A stretch of DNA of 33,360 nt from Thermoplasmata archaeon (GCA_021806135.1 JAJZYB010000021.1:1-33360); one strand, 5' to 3'; positions 23,046 through 32,045 are shown, counted from the stretch's first letter. The notes: generated by a model from the sequence alone, not told the origin. Translations and numbers: made by a program.

Positions 23046-23052
23046 TGAAATA
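23046..23052 (+). promoter_or_regulatory. TATA-like box of pdxS
   Basis: TGAAATA lies 24-30 bases before the ATG at 23076, which predicts transcription starting at the A of the start codon. Confidence 0.5.
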
Positions 23053-23075
23053 CGCTTCCCCGCTCGTGGCCGACG

Positions 23076-23972
23076 ATGGGAGCCGTTCCACCCTTCTCCA
23101 TAGGCACGGACCGGCTGAAACGGGGGTTTGCCCGGATGCAGCAGGGAGGGGTCATCATGGATGTGACCACCCCGGAGCAAGCCACCCTCGCAGAGGAGGC
23201 CGGCGCGGTGGCGGTCATGGCCCTGGAGCGGATCCCCGCCGACATCCGTGCCGCCGGGGGGGTTGCCCGGATGGCCGACCCGAACCGGGTGCGGTCGATC
23301 ATGGCGGCTGTGACCGTCCCGGTGATGGCCAAGTGCCGCATCGGGCACACCGCGGAAGCCCGGATCCTAGAGAGCCTGGGGGTGGACATGGTCGACGAGT
23401 CGGAGGTCCTCACCCCGGCGGACCCGTTCTTCCACGTGGCCAAGCGGGACTTCACCGTTCCCTTCGTCTGCGGGGCCCGGAACCTCGGGGAAGCGCTCCG
23501 GCGGATCGAGGAAGGGGCCGCCATGATCCGGACCAAGGGCGAGCCGGGTACGGGCAACGTGGTGGAGGCCGTCCGGCACCTCCGGCAGATGAACCAGGAG
23601 ATTGCTGCCCTCGAGACGATGACCCCGGAGGAGCTCGGGGTCTACGCGGAGAAGGAGAGGGTTCCGGTGGAGAGGGTGCGGGAGGTGCAGGTGCTCAAGC
23701 GGCTCCCCGTGATCAATTTCGCCGCGGGGGGCATCGCCACGCCGGCCGATGCCTCCCTCTGCCGCCTCCTGGGTGCGGATGGGATCTTCGTCGGGAGCGG
23801 CATCTTCAAGTCCGCCAACCCCCGGGAGACCGCCCGGGCCATCGTGGAGGCCAGCATGCACCACACGGACTGGACCCGGCTCTCCCGGGTCAGTTCGGGC
23901 CTCGGGGAGGCCATGAAGGGGCTGGAGATATCGACGCTGGCGCCCGACCAACTCCTCCAGGTCCGGGAGTAG
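23076..23972 (+). CDS. pdxS: Pyridoxal 5'-phosphate synthase lyase subunit PdxS
   Basis: A 298-residue, full-length PdxS (SNZ/PDX1). The family motifs follow in order: [22 protein letters not shown] with the early catalytic aspartate, [20 protein letters not shown] with the Schiff-base lysine region further on in [59 protein letters not shown] and [12 protein letters not shown]. It makes PLP from ribose 5-phosphate, glyceraldehyde 3-phosphate and ammonia; the ammonia normally comes from the glutaminase PdxT, which is not encoded next to it. The promoter spacing suggests a leaderless mRNA. A glycosyltransferase follows at 65 bases with its own TATA-like box. Confidence 0.98.
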   Translation: MGAVPPFSIGTDRLKRGFARMQQGGVIMDVTTPEQATLAEEAGAVAVMALERIPADIRAAGGVARMADPNRVRSIMAAVTVPVMAKCRIGHTAEARILESLGVDMVDESEVLTPADPFFHVAKRDFTVPFVCGARNLGEALRRIEEGAAMIRTKGEPGTGNVVEAVRHLRQMNQEIAALETMTPEELGVYAEKERVPVERVREVQVLKRLPVINFAAGGIATPADASLCRLLGADGIFVGSGIFKSANPRETARAIVEASMHHTDWTRLSRVSSGLGEAMKGLEISTLAPDQLLQVRE

Positions 23973-23995
23973 GCCTCCGGTCGGCCTTCCCAGAG

Positions 23996-24003
23996 GTATT
24001 GTA
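23996..24003 (+). promoter_or_regulatory. TATA-like box of the GT4 gene
   Basis: GTATTGTA lies 35-42 bases before the GTG at 24038. It would give a leader of about ten bases. Confidence 0.4.
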
Positions 24004-24037
24004 GCCGGGGCGCGTCCTCCTGCGGAGGCTCGACTTC

Positions 24038-25186
24038 GTGCGGATCCTCCAGGTCTGCCCGTACTTCTCCCCCCACGTCGGGGGGGTCGAAACGCACGTG
24101 GAGATGATCTCGGGGGAGCTCGCCCGGCGAGGGCACGATGTCCATATCCTCACCTCCGCCCACCGCCCTGGCCTCCCTACCTCCGAGACCTTCCCCCAGG
24201 GCTTCACTGTCCACCGGGTTCCCTGCGTCGGCGAGATCTTCCGCACCCCGCTCACCCGGGGGGTGGGGAAGGCTCTTGCCGGACTGCCCGCCGATCTGGT
24301 GCACCTGCACTATCCCCCTCCGATCACGCCATTCCAGGCGGCCCGTTTCCTCCGGGAGCGGGGGACCCCGGTCTGCCTCACCTATCACTGCGACCTCTTC
24401 CTCGAGATCCCCGGCGGACGATGGCTGACCGCCCTCTACGAGCGGGTCTTCCTGCCCACCCCGCTCGACCTCGCCCGCCGGATCATCGTGCACTCGGAAA
24501 GCTACGCCCGGACCTCCCGGGCGCTGCAAGGGAGGCCGCTCGCAGTGGTGCCGTCGACGGTGGACACCCACCGGTTCGCTCCGCGACCGGACGACCCCAG
24601 CCTGCGGAAGGAGCTCCGGGCCGAGGGGGTCCCGGTGGTCCTCTTCGTGGGTCGACTCGTCCCGCACAAGGGTGTGGAGGACCTCATCCTCGCCTTGCTC
24701 GACCTGCCTCCGCCGACCCTGCTCGTGGTGGCGGGGGACGGGCCTCGGCGTGCAGCGCTCGAGCGCTTGGCGGGGTCCCAGGGCCTCCTGTCCCGGGTGC
24801 GCTTTGTGGGAACCGTGTCGGACGGGGACCTCCCACGTTACCACGCCATCTCCCAGGTGGTGGTCCTCCCCTCGAACAACCGGCTGGAAGGTTTCGGCCT
24901 AGCGATCGTGGAGGCCATGGCCTCGGGTCGGCCGGTCATCGTGGCCGACGTGCCCGGGGTCCGGGACGTCATCGAGAACCGGCGGGATGGGCTGCTGGCC
25001 GAGCCGCTCCTGTCCACGGACATCGCGCACCAGTGCCGGCAGCTCCTCGGGGATCGCGCCCTGCGGGAAGAGTTGGGTCGTCGCGCCCGGGAGAGCGCGC
25101 TCCGCAAGTACGACCTCTCGGTGGTCGTGGACCGGCTGGAGGAGGTCTACCAGGAGGTCATCCGGTCCCCGCCAACCGGAGGCTGA
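24038..25186 (+). CDS. GT4 family glycosyltransferase
   Basis: A 382-residue GT-B fold enzyme. The N-terminal domain opens with RILQVCPYFSPHVGGVETHV, the acceptor-side glycine loop of GT4 proteins. The C-terminal domain has VVLFVGRLVPHKGVEDLI near residue 200, VVAGDGPRR near 235 and the donor-binding EGFGLAIVEAMASGRPVI near 285. It transfers a sugar from a nucleotide donor, probably at the cytoplasmic face of the membrane, for a lipid or surface glycan; the sugar is not predictable. The start codon is GTG with GGAG about ten bases upstream. Its 3' end overlaps the 3' end of pyrF by 29 bases in convergent orientation. Confidence 0.93.
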   Translation: MRILQVCPYFSPHVGGVETHVEMISGELARRGHDVHILTSAHRPGLPTSETFPQGFTVHRVPCVGEIFRTPLTRGVGKALAGLPADLVHLHYPPPITPFQAARFLRERGTPVCLTYHCDLFLEIPGGRWLTALYERVFLPTPLDLARRIIVHSESYARTSRALQGRPLAVVPSTVDTHRFAPRPDDPSLRKELRAEGVPVVLFVGRLVPHKGVEDLILALLDLPPPTLLVVAGDGPRRAALERLAGSQGLLSRVRFVGTVSDGDLPRYHAISQVVVLPSNNRLEGFGLAIVEAMASGRPVIVADVPGVRDVIENRRDGLLAEPLLSTDIAHQCRQLLGDRALREELGRRARESALRKYDLSVVVDRLEEVYQEVIRSPPTGG

Positions 25187-25982
25187 GGCGTTGGGCCTCC
25201 CGCCCAGCGGCCTCCGCCCAGTCCTCCCCCAGGGAGGCGAAGAGGATCCCGCGGGAGCTGTTCATCAGCAGGGTCCCGGGGGAATCCCCCCGCCCCCCCC
25301 GGACCGCCCCCTCCAGGTCCCCCCCCTGGGCACCCACCCCCGGCACCAGGATGGGGACCGAAGGGCCAAGGAGACGGCGCGCCTCCGCCACCGTCTCAGG
25401 ACGAGTGGCCCCAACCACGGCCCCGAGGTTGCCCTGGGATGCCCGGGCCCGGATCTCTTCCAGGGTCCGTTTCCACAGGGGACCCTTGGGCGTGGGGAGG
25501 TCCTGGATCTCCGCGGACCCCGGGTTCGAGCCGCGGGCGACCACGAACACACCATGGGACGGGTCCGGGCTCAGCGCCTCGATCGATTCCCATCCCATGT
25601 ACGGATGGGCGGTCAACGCGGAGCAGCCGAAGGAGTCGAAAACCGCCCGGGCGTAGAGGCCCATGGTGTTCGGGATGTCGCTGGCCTTGAGGTCCAGGAT
25701 CACCGGTGCATCCTCCTGCAACCTCCGAGCCAACCGTCCCAGGACGGCCACTCCCTCCGGTCCGAAGGCCAGGTAGCTGGCCAGCTGGCACTTGTACACG
25801 GAGGTGTAGGGCAGGGTCCGATCCACGATCCCGTCAAGGAACTCTGCCAGGCGCTCCACCGGGCGCGCCGATCCCAGCGAGGCAGGGAACTTTCCGGGGT
25901 CGGGGTCCAGTCCCACGCACAAGCCGTGGCCCCGGGCCTCGACCGCCCGCTGCAGCGCCTCGTAGAAAGTGCGGTCGGCCAT
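25158..25982 (-). CDS. pyrF: Orotidine 5'-phosphate decarboxylase (type 2)
   Basis: A 274-residue protein of the long (type 2, about 270 residues) OMP decarboxylase group, rather than the short archaeal form of about 215 residues. Landmarks are GLCVGLDPDPGKFP near residue 20, VYKCQLASYLAFG near 60, the catalytic D-x-K-x-x-D in ILDLKASDIPNTM near 95, TAHPYMGWESIEAL near 125, and ILVPGVGAQGGDLE near 210. It makes UMP, the last step of pyrimidine synthesis. The ATG at 25982 (MADRTFYEAL) is chosen because CTTATC sits 25-30 bases upstream; the frame is open to 26006. That promoter lies against the 3' end of phoU. The 3' end overlaps the glycosyltransferase gene. Confidence 0.96.
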   Translation of the reverse strand: MADRTFYEALQRAVEARGHGLCVGLDPDPGKFPASLGSARPVERLAEFLDGIVDRTLPYTSVYKCQLASYLAFGPEGVAVLGRLARRLQEDAPVILDLKASDIPNTMGLYARAVFDSFGCSALTAHPYMGWESIEALSPDPSHGVFVVARGSNPGSAEIQDLPTPKGPLWKRTLEEIRARASQGNLGAVVGATRPETVAEARRLLGPSVPILVPGVGAQGGDLEGAVRGGRGDSPGTLLMNSSRGILFASLGEDWAEAAGREAQRLSLRLAGTG

Positions 25983-26006
25983 CGGAGGCCAACGGGAAGC
26001 ACCCAA

Positions 26007-26012
26007 GATAAG
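26007..26012 (-). promoter_or_regulatory. TATA-like box, leaderless promoter of pyrF
   Basis: The reverse-strand hexamer CTTATC is at -25 to -30 from the ATG at 25982, directly after the phoU stop codon. Confidence 0.55.
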
Positions 26013-26013
26013 G

Positions 26014-26778
26014 TTAGGGAACCCGGGGGGAAGGCGTTCCGGCGTCGGGAGCGCTCGGCGCGTGAGCCGGAGAGGTCTCCCCGCTCGGGGCCCGGCGTCG
26101 CAACGGGTTCCAGGGCATCGCTCCGGTGACCATGTAGACCACTCGTTCCCCGATGCTCACGGCATGGTCCGAGATCCGTTCCAAGAAACGGTTGACGAGG
26201 ACGTATCGCGCCCCCACGGGGATGGGGAGCGTGCGGTCAGTCATCCCCTTGATGATCTCCTGGAAGAGAGCATCGTGCAGTTGGTCCACGGCGTCGTCGA
26301 GCTCGGCCATCCGGCGCACCGACTCCACGTCGGAATGGACGAAGGCCTGGACGGCCCGCTGGACCATCTGGGTGCTGAGCTCGGCCATCCGCGTGAGCGT
26401 AGCAAGCTGGGGAGGGACGTCGATCCTCTCCTGGGCCAGTTCTTGGGTGACCTCGGAGATGTGACGGGCGAGCCGGGTGGAACGCCCCAGGTCCGTGGTG
26501 ATCTCCAGAGAGGTGGTGATCATCCGTAGGTCCCTGGCTACCGGCGCGTGGAGGGCGATGAGGTTCACGCAGGAGGTCTCGATCACCCGTCGTAGCGCGT
26601 AGGCCTCCCGGTCGAGGGCGAGCACCTCCTGGGCCTCCGCCAGGTCCCCCCGCAGCAGGCTCTCCACCGCTTTCTGGATGGAGCGCTCCGTGACGTCGGC
26701 GAGGGTCTTCATCTCCTCTTGGAGCCCCTCGAGCCCCTGCTGGAGGGCCTTGCGGTGCACCTCTTCCGGTGGGCTCAT
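26014..26778 (-). CDS. phoU: Phosphate uptake regulator PhoU
   Basis: A 254-residue protein with two tandem three-helix PhoU repeats. Repeat one spans about residues 15-105 with [17 protein letters not shown] and [18 protein letters not shown]; repeat two spans about 115-215 with [14 protein letters not shown] and [28 protein letters not shown]. The ExxxD-type metal-binding residues (D at ITTDLGR, ERISDH) are present. It restrains the Pst transporter when phosphate is plentiful. The last 35 residues are proline-rich and not family-like. It is the last gene of the pst operon, and its ATG overlaps the pstB stop codon by 4 bases. A second PhoU-domain protein opens the same operon. Confidence 0.96.
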   Translation of the reverse strand: MSPPEEVHRKALQQGLEGLQEEMKTLADVTERSIQKAVESLLRGDLAEAQEVLALDREAYALRRVIETSCVNLIALHAPVARDLRMITTSLEITTDLGRSTRLARHISEVTQELAQERIDVPPQLATLTRMAELSTQMVQRAVQAFVHSDVESVRRMAELDDAVDQLHDALFQEIIKGMTDRTLPIPVGARYVLVNRFLERISDHAVSIGERVVYMVTGAMPWNPLRRRAPSGETSPAHAPSAPDAGTPSPRVP

Positions 26779-27587
26779 CCGAACCTCCCGGTGATGTAAT
26801 TCTCGGTGAGCTTCGCCCGCGGGCTCTCGAAGAACTGCCTCGTCTCCTCGAACTCCACCAAGTGACCCTGATAGAGGAACGCGGTGTAGTCCGCCACCCG
26901 CGCCGCCTGCTGCATGTTGTGTGTCACGATGATCACGGTGTACTCCTTCTTCAGTTCGTAGATCATGTCTTCGACCTTCTGGGTGGCAATGGGGTCCAGG
27001 CTACTCGTCGGCTCATCCATGAGCAGCACCCCGGGTTCCACCGCCAGCGCACGGGCGATACACAGACGTTGTTGCTGGCCCCCCGAGAGCGCCAGCGCCG
27101 GTCGGTCAAGGTCCTCCCGTACCTCCTCCCAGAGTCCCGCGCGCTTCAAGGAGCGGACGACGCCCCGGTCCACCACCTCCCGGGATTCCCGCTCCAGCCG
27201 GAGACCAAAGGCCACGTTCTCGTAGATGGAACTCGGAAAGACCGTGGGCCGCTGGAAGACCATCCCGATGCGTCGCCGGACCTGGACGGGGTTGACCTGG
27301 GGGTCGTAGATGTCCCTCCCCCGATAGCGGACCTCCCCCGAGATGGTGAGGCCGGCTAGCTCGGCCATCCGGTTGAGGCATCGGACCAGGGTGGTCTTCC
27401 CGCAACCGGACGGACCAATGATGGCGGAGACCTTCTGCCGGGGAAAGGCCAAGGAGACCCCCGAGAGGATCTCCCGGGGGCCGGAACGCACCGTGAGGTC
27501 CGACGTTAAGAGGATGATCTCCTCCCGGGGGAAGGGAGGGCCGACGACGGTGCCGTCGGGCGGGAGGCCGTCGGGTCCCCCGCTCAT
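26775..27587 (-). CDS. pstB: Phosphate ABC transporter ATP-binding protein PstB
   Basis: A 270-residue ABC ATPase. Walker A is [19 protein letters not shown], the PstB-specific region [20 protein letters not shown] contains the Q-loop, the signature is [15 protein letters not shown], Walker B is [13 protein letters not shown] and the switch histidine is in [10 protein letters not shown]. It drives phosphate uptake through PstA-PstC. The ATG at 27587 (MSGGPDG) is chosen because it overlaps the pstA stop as ATGA; the open frame further upstream is an out-of-frame shadow of pstA. The stop overlaps the phoU start by 4 bases. Confidence 0.97.
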   Translation of the reverse strand: MSGGPDGLPPDGTVVGPPFPREEIILLTSDLTVRSGPREILSGVSLAFPRQKVSAIIGPSGCGKTTLVRCLNRMAELAGLTISGEVRYRGRDIYDPQVNPVQVRRRIGMVFQRPTVFPSSIYENVAFGLRLERESREVVDRGVVRSLKRAGLWEEVREDLDRPALALSGGQQQRLCIARALAVEPGVLLMDEPTSSLDPIATQKVEDMIYELKKEYTVIIVTHNMQQAARVADYTAFLYQGHLVEFEETRQFFESPRAKLTENYITGRFG

Positions 27588-28501
27588 GCGAAGAACCCTC
27601 GGAGCCGGCGCCGGTAGCGCTCGGCCACCAACTGGACGGCCACGTTGAGGACCAGCACGCCCACGATGAGGAGGAAAGCGGCCTGGAAGGAGAGGATCAC
27701 CAGATGTCCCAGGTTGGAGGGTTGGTCGAAATAGTTCCAGATGAACCCGGAGAGGTAGCTCGTGGGAGAAGAGAGGCCCTGGGCCGGGGTGATGCTCCAG
27801 CCCGCGGTGAAGAGCAAGGGGGCGGTCTCCCCTGCCCCGATCGCCATGGCGAGGAAGAGCCCGGAGAGGACCTGGGGAAAGGCGATGGGAAGCGCGACGC
27901 GTCGAAGGTACTGCCCCCGGGTGGACCCCGCCCCCAACGACGCTTCCCGCTGGGAAGGAGGGACCGACCCGAACGCCGCGTCGGTCACCCGGTAAACGTA
28001 CGGGAGCATGAAGATGGACAGGGTGATGGCCCCGGCCCAGAGGGTGAACGTCGAGTGGGTGTAGAGCACCAGGGCGAAGTACCCGAAGTATCCGACCACG
28101 ATGGCGGGGGTGCCCGTGAGGAGGTTCGCCAGCAGTCGCCCGATGAGCGCGGCCCGGGGCGAGGCGAACTCCGCCGTGTACGCACCGGCGACTATCCCGA
28201 GAGTCCCGGCGATGGCGGTGGCGATCCCCACGAGGTAGACCGTCCCCGTGAGGGGGGCGTACAGCCCCCCGCCAAACCCCACGGGGTTCGTGGTCAGGGT
28301 GGTCCACGAGAGGGTAGGGAGGGCCTCGGACCCGATCCAGTAAAGGAGGTCGATGATCGGGAAGAGCACCGCCACGAAGGCCAGCGGGAGCAGCCGTCCC
28401 AGCCAGCGGTCCCAGGCAACCCGACGGTGAACGCGGCGGTCAGGAACTAGCCCTAGCTCGATGTCCACGGATAAGTCCCCGGCGCCCGCGGCAGCGGTCA
28501 A
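27584..28501 (-). CDS. pstA: Phosphate ABC transporter permease PstA
   Basis: About 305 residues with six transmembrane helices and the permease EAA loop [24 protein letters not shown] near residue 205. Helix 1 is [24 protein letters not shown]. The channel-side motif [13 protein letters not shown] is typical of PstA. The start is taken at a TTG (28501), which overlaps the pstC stop as TTGA and has a purine-rich GGGGGCGGGAG just before it; a GTG about 33 bases further in is an alternative. The open frame continues upstream only as a shadow of pstC. It pairs with PstC to form the membrane channel. Confidence 0.95.
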   Translation of the reverse strand: MTAAAGAGDLSVDIELGLVPDRRVHRRVAWDRWLGRLLPLAFVAVLFPIIDLLYWIGSEALPTLSWTTLTTNPVGFGGGLYAPLTGTVYLVGIATAIAGTLGIVAGAYTAEFASPRAALIGRLLANLLTGTPAIVVGYFGYFALVLYTHSTFTLWAGAITLSIFMLPYVYRVTDAAFGSVPPSQREASLGAGSTRGQYLRRVALPIAFPQVLSGLFLAMAIGAGETAPLLFTAGWSITPAQGLSSPTSYLSGFIWNYFDQPSNLGHLVILSFQAAFLLIVGVLVLNVAVQLVAERYRRRLRGFFA

Positions 28502-29532
28502 GCTCCCGCCCCCACGTGCGCCATCCTGCCGGACCCGAAGTAGCGCAGGCCCAGGAGGTTGACCACCAAGGAGATGGCCAACAGGAGGAGCGCCACCTCC
28601 ACCAGGGCGTGGAGGAGGTCGGGGTACTCGAAGGCGCTGTCGAACTGCCCCACCAAGAGCGTGGCCATCGTGGAGGAACCGCTGAACAGGCTCGTGGGGA
28701 GCTTCACCTCGTTCCCGATGACCATGAACACTGCCACGGTCTCGCCGACGGCCCGGCCGAAGCCCAAGAGGACGGCGCTCGGGATGGACCGTCGGGCCCA
28801 CGGGAGCTGGACCCGGCGCAGGACCTCCCAGCGGGTGGCCCCCAGGGCCAGTCCGCTCTCCACCTGCTCCCGGGGGATGGCCCGGAGGCTCTCCCGGAGA
28901 AGGGCCGTGGTGAGCGGCACCACCATGATGGTGAGGATGAAGATCGCCAGTAGCAGGCCGGTCCCACCGGCATACTCGGTGGGGCTCGCCGCGAAGCCCG
29001 GTAGCCAACCCAGGTAATGGCTCAGGGCGGGGTCGAGTTGCTTGGAGAAGTACGGAGCGAGGATCACGTACCCCCAGATCCCATAGACCACCGACGGGAT
29101 CCCGGCCAGGAGATCGGTCAGCGAGGTGAGGATCCGGGAGGCCGGGGAAGGCAGGAAGACCACAAGACTGATGGCGATGGCGAGGCTCAGGAGCATGGCG
29201 AGGACCAGGGCGAAGCCGGCGGTGAGCGCGCTCCCGATGACAAAGTAGAGGATCCCGTAGGTGGCCACGGAAGGGTCCGTGGGGTTTGGGTTCCAGACCG
29301 GTCCGAAGAACCCCAGGCCGAAGTTCTGGAAGTGGGAGGAGAGCATGAGGACCACCACGATGGACGCGAGGAAGATGCCCGGGATCCATCCCACGGGCGA
29401 GGTCAGCGCCCGGAGGATGGACCGACGGGAGAAGGGGTTGGGGGGGACGCGGCCCGGGGGCGCTGGTGCGTTCCCGGATCCGACGACCGGGGGCTCTTCC
29501 CCCAGCGCCGGCCGTGTCCCCTGATCCTCCAC
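28498..29532 (-). CDS. pstC: Phosphate ABC transporter permease PstC
   Basis: A 344-residue permease with a hydrophilic, proline-rich head of about 45 residues and six to seven transmembrane helices. Family landmarks are GIPSVVYGIWGYVILAPYF near residue 145, MVVPLTTALLRESLRAIP near 205, the EAA loop SGLALGATRWEVLRRVQLPWARR near 230 and GFGRAVGETVAVFMVIGN near 260. The start codon is GTG with GGAG 8 bases upstream. It follows pstS after 16 bases and overlaps pstA by 4. Confidence 0.96.
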   Translation of the reverse strand: MEDQGTRPALGEEPPVVGSGNAPAPPGRVPPNPFSRRSILRALTSPVGWIPGIFLASIVVVLMLSSHFQNFGLGFFGPVWNPNPTDPSVATYGILYFVIGSALTAGFALVLAMLLSLAIAISLVVFLPSPASRILTSLTDLLAGIPSVVYGIWGYVILAPYFSKQLDPALSHYLGWLPGFAASPTEYAGGTGLLLAIFILTIMVVPLTTALLRESLRAIPREQVESGLALGATRWEVLRRVQLPWARRSIPSAVLLGFGRAVGETVAVFMVIGNEVKLPTSLFSGSSTMATLLVGQFDSAFEYPDLLHALVEVALLLLAISLVVNLLGLRYFGSGRMAHVGAGA

Positions 29533-29548
29533 GGACTGCTCCAGAGAA

Positions 29549-30796
29549 CTAGCTGCTCACCGGGACCTGCTGAAGGGCTTCCATATCGTACCCGACCACC
29601 GTAGGGGTGAGCGGGAGGAAGCTCACGGCGGAGAGCTGTTTCCCGGGCTCGTTCCCGTAGGAGAGGATCCACTGGATGAACTCCACCACGTAGCGCTGGT
29701 GGCTCGGGTTCGCCGGGTGGGTGGAGATCAGCAGGTACTCCAGATTCACGATGGGGTAGGGGGTGGGGTCTGCGACCGAGGGATTGGTCCCCCCAGCGCC
29801 TAGTTGGAGGTTCGTGGCCCCGGGCACGCCGCCGAGGATGAGGCTCACCGCCACGCTGGGAGGATCGAGGTTGAGCAACCCCAGATTGGCGTCCTGACTG
29901 ATGTTCGTGGCCGAGGGCAGGATGTAGTTCGCCGGGTTGGTCCCGTTCGCATTGGCCAGGTTGTCCCCGAGGGCGGCGTACCCGAGCCCATAACCCAAGG
30001 CCTCGGTCTCATAGCTGATCCCGATGTAGGCAATGCCGTACTGGGTGTTCTGAAGCCCGCTGACCATCCCCCCGTTCCCGTTGTAACCGGGAGAGCTGGC
30101 GAGCCACTTCACTGTGGTTCCGTACCCGTTCGGCCAGCCCTTCCAGGACAGGTAGCAGAAGGAGCTGAACATGAACGTGTCCCCGCTCCCGTCGCTCCGG
30201 TGCAGGGGGATGATGGTCTGGTCCGGAAGCTTCACGCCCGGGTTGGCCGCCTGGATGAGCGGGTTGTTCCAGGTGGTGATCGCGCCGCCATAGATCATCG
30301 CCACGACCGTCCCGTTCAGGTTCAGGTGGACCTGGTTGAGCCCCGGGAGGTTGTAGAAGACCAGCTGGGCGGAGATGGCCACGGGCACGTTGATGAGGTT
30401 GTACTGGGCGGCGGTGGCCGGGGTGAGGTAGGCATCCGTCCCGCCGATGTCCACGGTGCCGGACTCGGCCGAGCTGATCCCGGTCCCGCTGCCCGTGAAG
30501 CCCACGCTGACCGCCACGTTAGGGTGGAGGGCGGTGTAGTTCGGTCCCCACAGGCTCATCACCGGGGCGATGAGGGTGGAGCCGGTCTCCGTGATGGCCA
30601 CAGAGCTGGCCGAACTGGTGGTGGACCCGCCATAGGACTTTTCCAGCGCGTAGCCTCCCCCGAATCCGACCAGCAGCAGGACCACCGCCAGGGCCACGGC
30701 CGCGGCCACCGAGACGCCGGAGCCTCTCTTCGAGGTCCCTCGTCGGGTGAGCTCGTCGATGGGTGGGGGGGTCTTTCGGTCGTCGATGGCGTTCAT
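29549..30796 (-). CDS. pstS: Phosphate ABC transporter substrate-binding protein PstS
   Basis: A 415-residue protein anchored by one N-terminal transmembrane helix (about residues 29-51) after a charged cytoplasmic head, followed by a serine/threonine-rich linker and the PstS domain: TETGSTLIAPVMSLW, FTGSGTGISSAESGTVDIGGTDA and LHRSDGSGDTFMFSSF contain the phosphate-binding serine, threonine, aspartate and arginine residues. There is no lipobox, so it appears to be tethered by the uncleaved helix and exposed at the cell surface, as is usual for archaea without lipoproteins. It has GGAGG upstream of the ATG and follows the AbrB-PhoU gene by 16 bases. The many asparagines in the exposed part (NGT, NGTNPAN) offer N-glycosylation sites. 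Confidence 0.96.
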   Translation of the reverse strand: MNAIDDRKTPPPIDELTRRGTSKRGSGVSVAAAVALAVVLLLVGFGGGYALEKSYGGSTTSSASSVAITETGSTLIAPVMSLWGPNYTALHPNVAVSVGFTGSGTGISSAESGTVDIGGTDAYLTPATAAQYNLINVPVAISAQLVFYNLPGLNQVHLNLNGTVVAMIYGGAITTWNNPLIQAANPGVKLPDQTIIPLHRSDGSGDTFMFSSFCYLSWKGWPNGYGTTVKWLASSPGYNGNGGMVSGLQNTQYGIAYIGISYETEALGYGLGYAALGDNLANANGTNPANYILPSATNISQDANLGLLNLDPPSVAVSLILGGVPGATNLQLGAGGTNPSVADPTPYPIVNLEYLLISTHPANPSHQRYVVEFIQWILSYGNEPGKQLSAVSFLPLTPTVVGYDMEALQQVPVSS

Positions 30797-30812
30797 TCTT
30801 CTCGTCCTCCGT

Positions 30813-31988
30813 TCATGACTTCTCCTTTCTCCGTTGGTTCTTCTTGGGGGTTGGCGTGTAAATCGCCGGCGGTGCCGGCACGTCGGGAACGGTGGGAGCG
30901 GAGAGCATCCGTTCCGCGCTCCAGTCCATGGCGATCTCGGCGAGGTCGGTCACGTACGCCGCGGTCCGATCGATGGACTCCAGGATGAGGGCCAGGGGGA
31001 CCAGGCAGGATTCGGGAAGACGGCCGATCTCCCGGTGCCCGAGGAGGCGGTCGAGCAGGGCGTATCGGCCCACCCGGATCGCCTCGGTGGCGTCGATGAG
31101 GCCGTTCGCCCGATCTGGATCCGGGTCCTCGAGAAGGTCCTGGGCCTCCCCCAACGAGACAAGGGTCTGTCGATGCAGCTGGACCAGGGAGGACCGGAAC
31201 CGGGCCGGGAGGGTCCCGGAGGGGAGGCGGGAGACCGCCTCCGATAATCGGATGGCGTGATCGGCCACCCGTTCGAGGGCCCTCGCCGCGGCGAAGTACG
31301 GAAGCCCGAAGGAGACCCCCGCCCCGGAGGTGTCGGCTCCGAGATGGGCCTTGAGTTCTTGGAGGAGGCGCCGTTGGATGAGCCAGGCAAGCCGATCGAC
31401 GTCGTCGTCGTCCCGTTCGACGACCGGGTCCGTACGGCCCCCGGCAAGGGCCTCCCCGGCCAAGCGTTGCCGTTCCATGACCATCTGGAACATCCGTCGC
31501 AGGAGGAACGGGAAGGACGGGGGGTGGCCCTCCGAGACGTCCCGGATGATCTCCTCGCGGCCGGACTCCTTGAGGACCTCCAAGTGGCTCGTCCGGCGGA
31601 GAAACTCCGGCAGGATCTGGCGGACCTGGCCGGGCTCGGCACGGAGCACGAACTCGCTGGCCCCGGAAAGATAGGCGGCCACCAACCGGCGGAAACCGTG
31701 CTCGGCGGGCTCCGTTAAGGCGAGCCTAAGGTCGAACCGCGCCTTCGGTCCGGGGGGGTTGGGGCAGGTGATCAAGAGCCGCCCGTCCCCCAGCGGGGTG
31801 AGCAGGAGGCTCTCTCCCGGACGGACCGCCCGGCCCGCAGCCCACCCACGAGGGAGGGCCACCAGCAGTTCCCCCTTCGTCCCCGACCGCAAGCGCCGGA
31901 GCGTTTCCCGCTCCGCCGGCGGCACGAGAAGGGGGCTCGGCGGGGTGGGAACGGCCGCGTCCCCTCGGGAGGTCTCCATCCACGTCAC
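30813..31988 (-). CDS. AbrB-PhoU fusion regulator of phosphate uptake
   Basis: A 391-residue protein. Residues about 25-75 form a SpoVT/AbrB swapped-hairpin DNA-binding domain: TLRRLRSGTKGELLVALPRGWA, then LLLTPLGDGRLLITCP. Residues about 85-380 hold two PhoU-type helical repeats, with AWLIQRRLLQEL, ARALERVADHAIRLSEAV near 225 and a final segment SIDRTAAYVTDLAEIAMD. This architecture is known in archaea and is thought to link phosphate status to transcription. The predicted GTG start at 31988 has a TATA box exactly 25-30 bases upstream (leaderless); an ATG at 31979 is an alternative. As first gene of the pst operon it could repress its own promoter. The C-terminal tail is lysine-rich (KKNQRRKEKS). 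Confidence 0.9.
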   Translation of the reverse strand: MTWMETSRGDAAVPTPPSPLLVPPAERETLRRLRSGTKGELLVALPRGWAAGRAVRPGESLLLTPLGDGRLLITCPNPPGPKARFDLRLALTEPAEHGFRRLVAAYLSGASEFVLRAEPGQVRQILPEFLRRTSHLEVLKESGREEIIRDVSEGHPPSFPFLLRRMFQMVMERQRLAGEALAGGRTDPVVERDDDDVDRLAWLIQRRLLQELKAHLGADTSGAGVSFGLPYFAAARALERVADHAIRLSEAVSRLPSGTLPARFRSSLVQLHRQTLVSLGEAQDLLEDPDPDRANGLIDATEAIRVGRYALLDRLLGHREIGRLPESCLVPLALILESIDRTAAYVTDLAEIAMDWSAERMLSAPTVPDVPAPPAIYTPTPKKNQRRKEKS

Positions 31989-32010
31989 GGGAGGCGAGGG
32001 GGATCGGTTC

Positions 32011-32020
32011 TGATATATAG
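32011..32020 (-). promoter_or_regulatory. TATA box of the abrB-phoU/pst operon
   Basis: The reverse strand reads CTATATATCA; its central part lies 25-30 bases before the GTG at 31988. It is the strongest TATA box in the window and would serve the whole six-gene operon. Confidence 0.7.
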
Positions 32021-32032
32021 GCTATGAACATA
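32021..32032. promoter_or_regulatory. Candidate operator, palindrome between divergent TATA boxes
   Basis: CTATG, AA, CATAG is a perfect inverted repeat set between the reverse and forward TATA boxes; ATAG steps recur at 32016-32020, 32028-32032 and 32036-32040. A binding site for the AbrB-PhoU protein is plausible but not shown. Confidence 0.4.
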
Positions 32033-32045
32033 GAATATAGATTGC

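Noticed and set aside
22267-23103. Forward open frame of 278 codons before pdxS
   Set aside because: Arginine-, proline- and glycine-rich, no start signal, crosses strong hairpins and the permease remnant and runs into pdxS in another frame.
27588-28307. Upstream extension of the pstB frame
   Set aside because: Out-of-frame reading of pstA; the ATG at 27587 overlaps the pstA stop and starts the ABC domain.
28502-29389. Upstream extension of the pstA frame
   Set aside because: Out-of-frame reading of pstC; pstA homology begins after the TTG at 28501.
29804-30988. Forward open frame of 394 codons opposite pstS
   Set aside because: Low-complexity valine-, glycine- and arginine-rich antisense translation of a certain gene.
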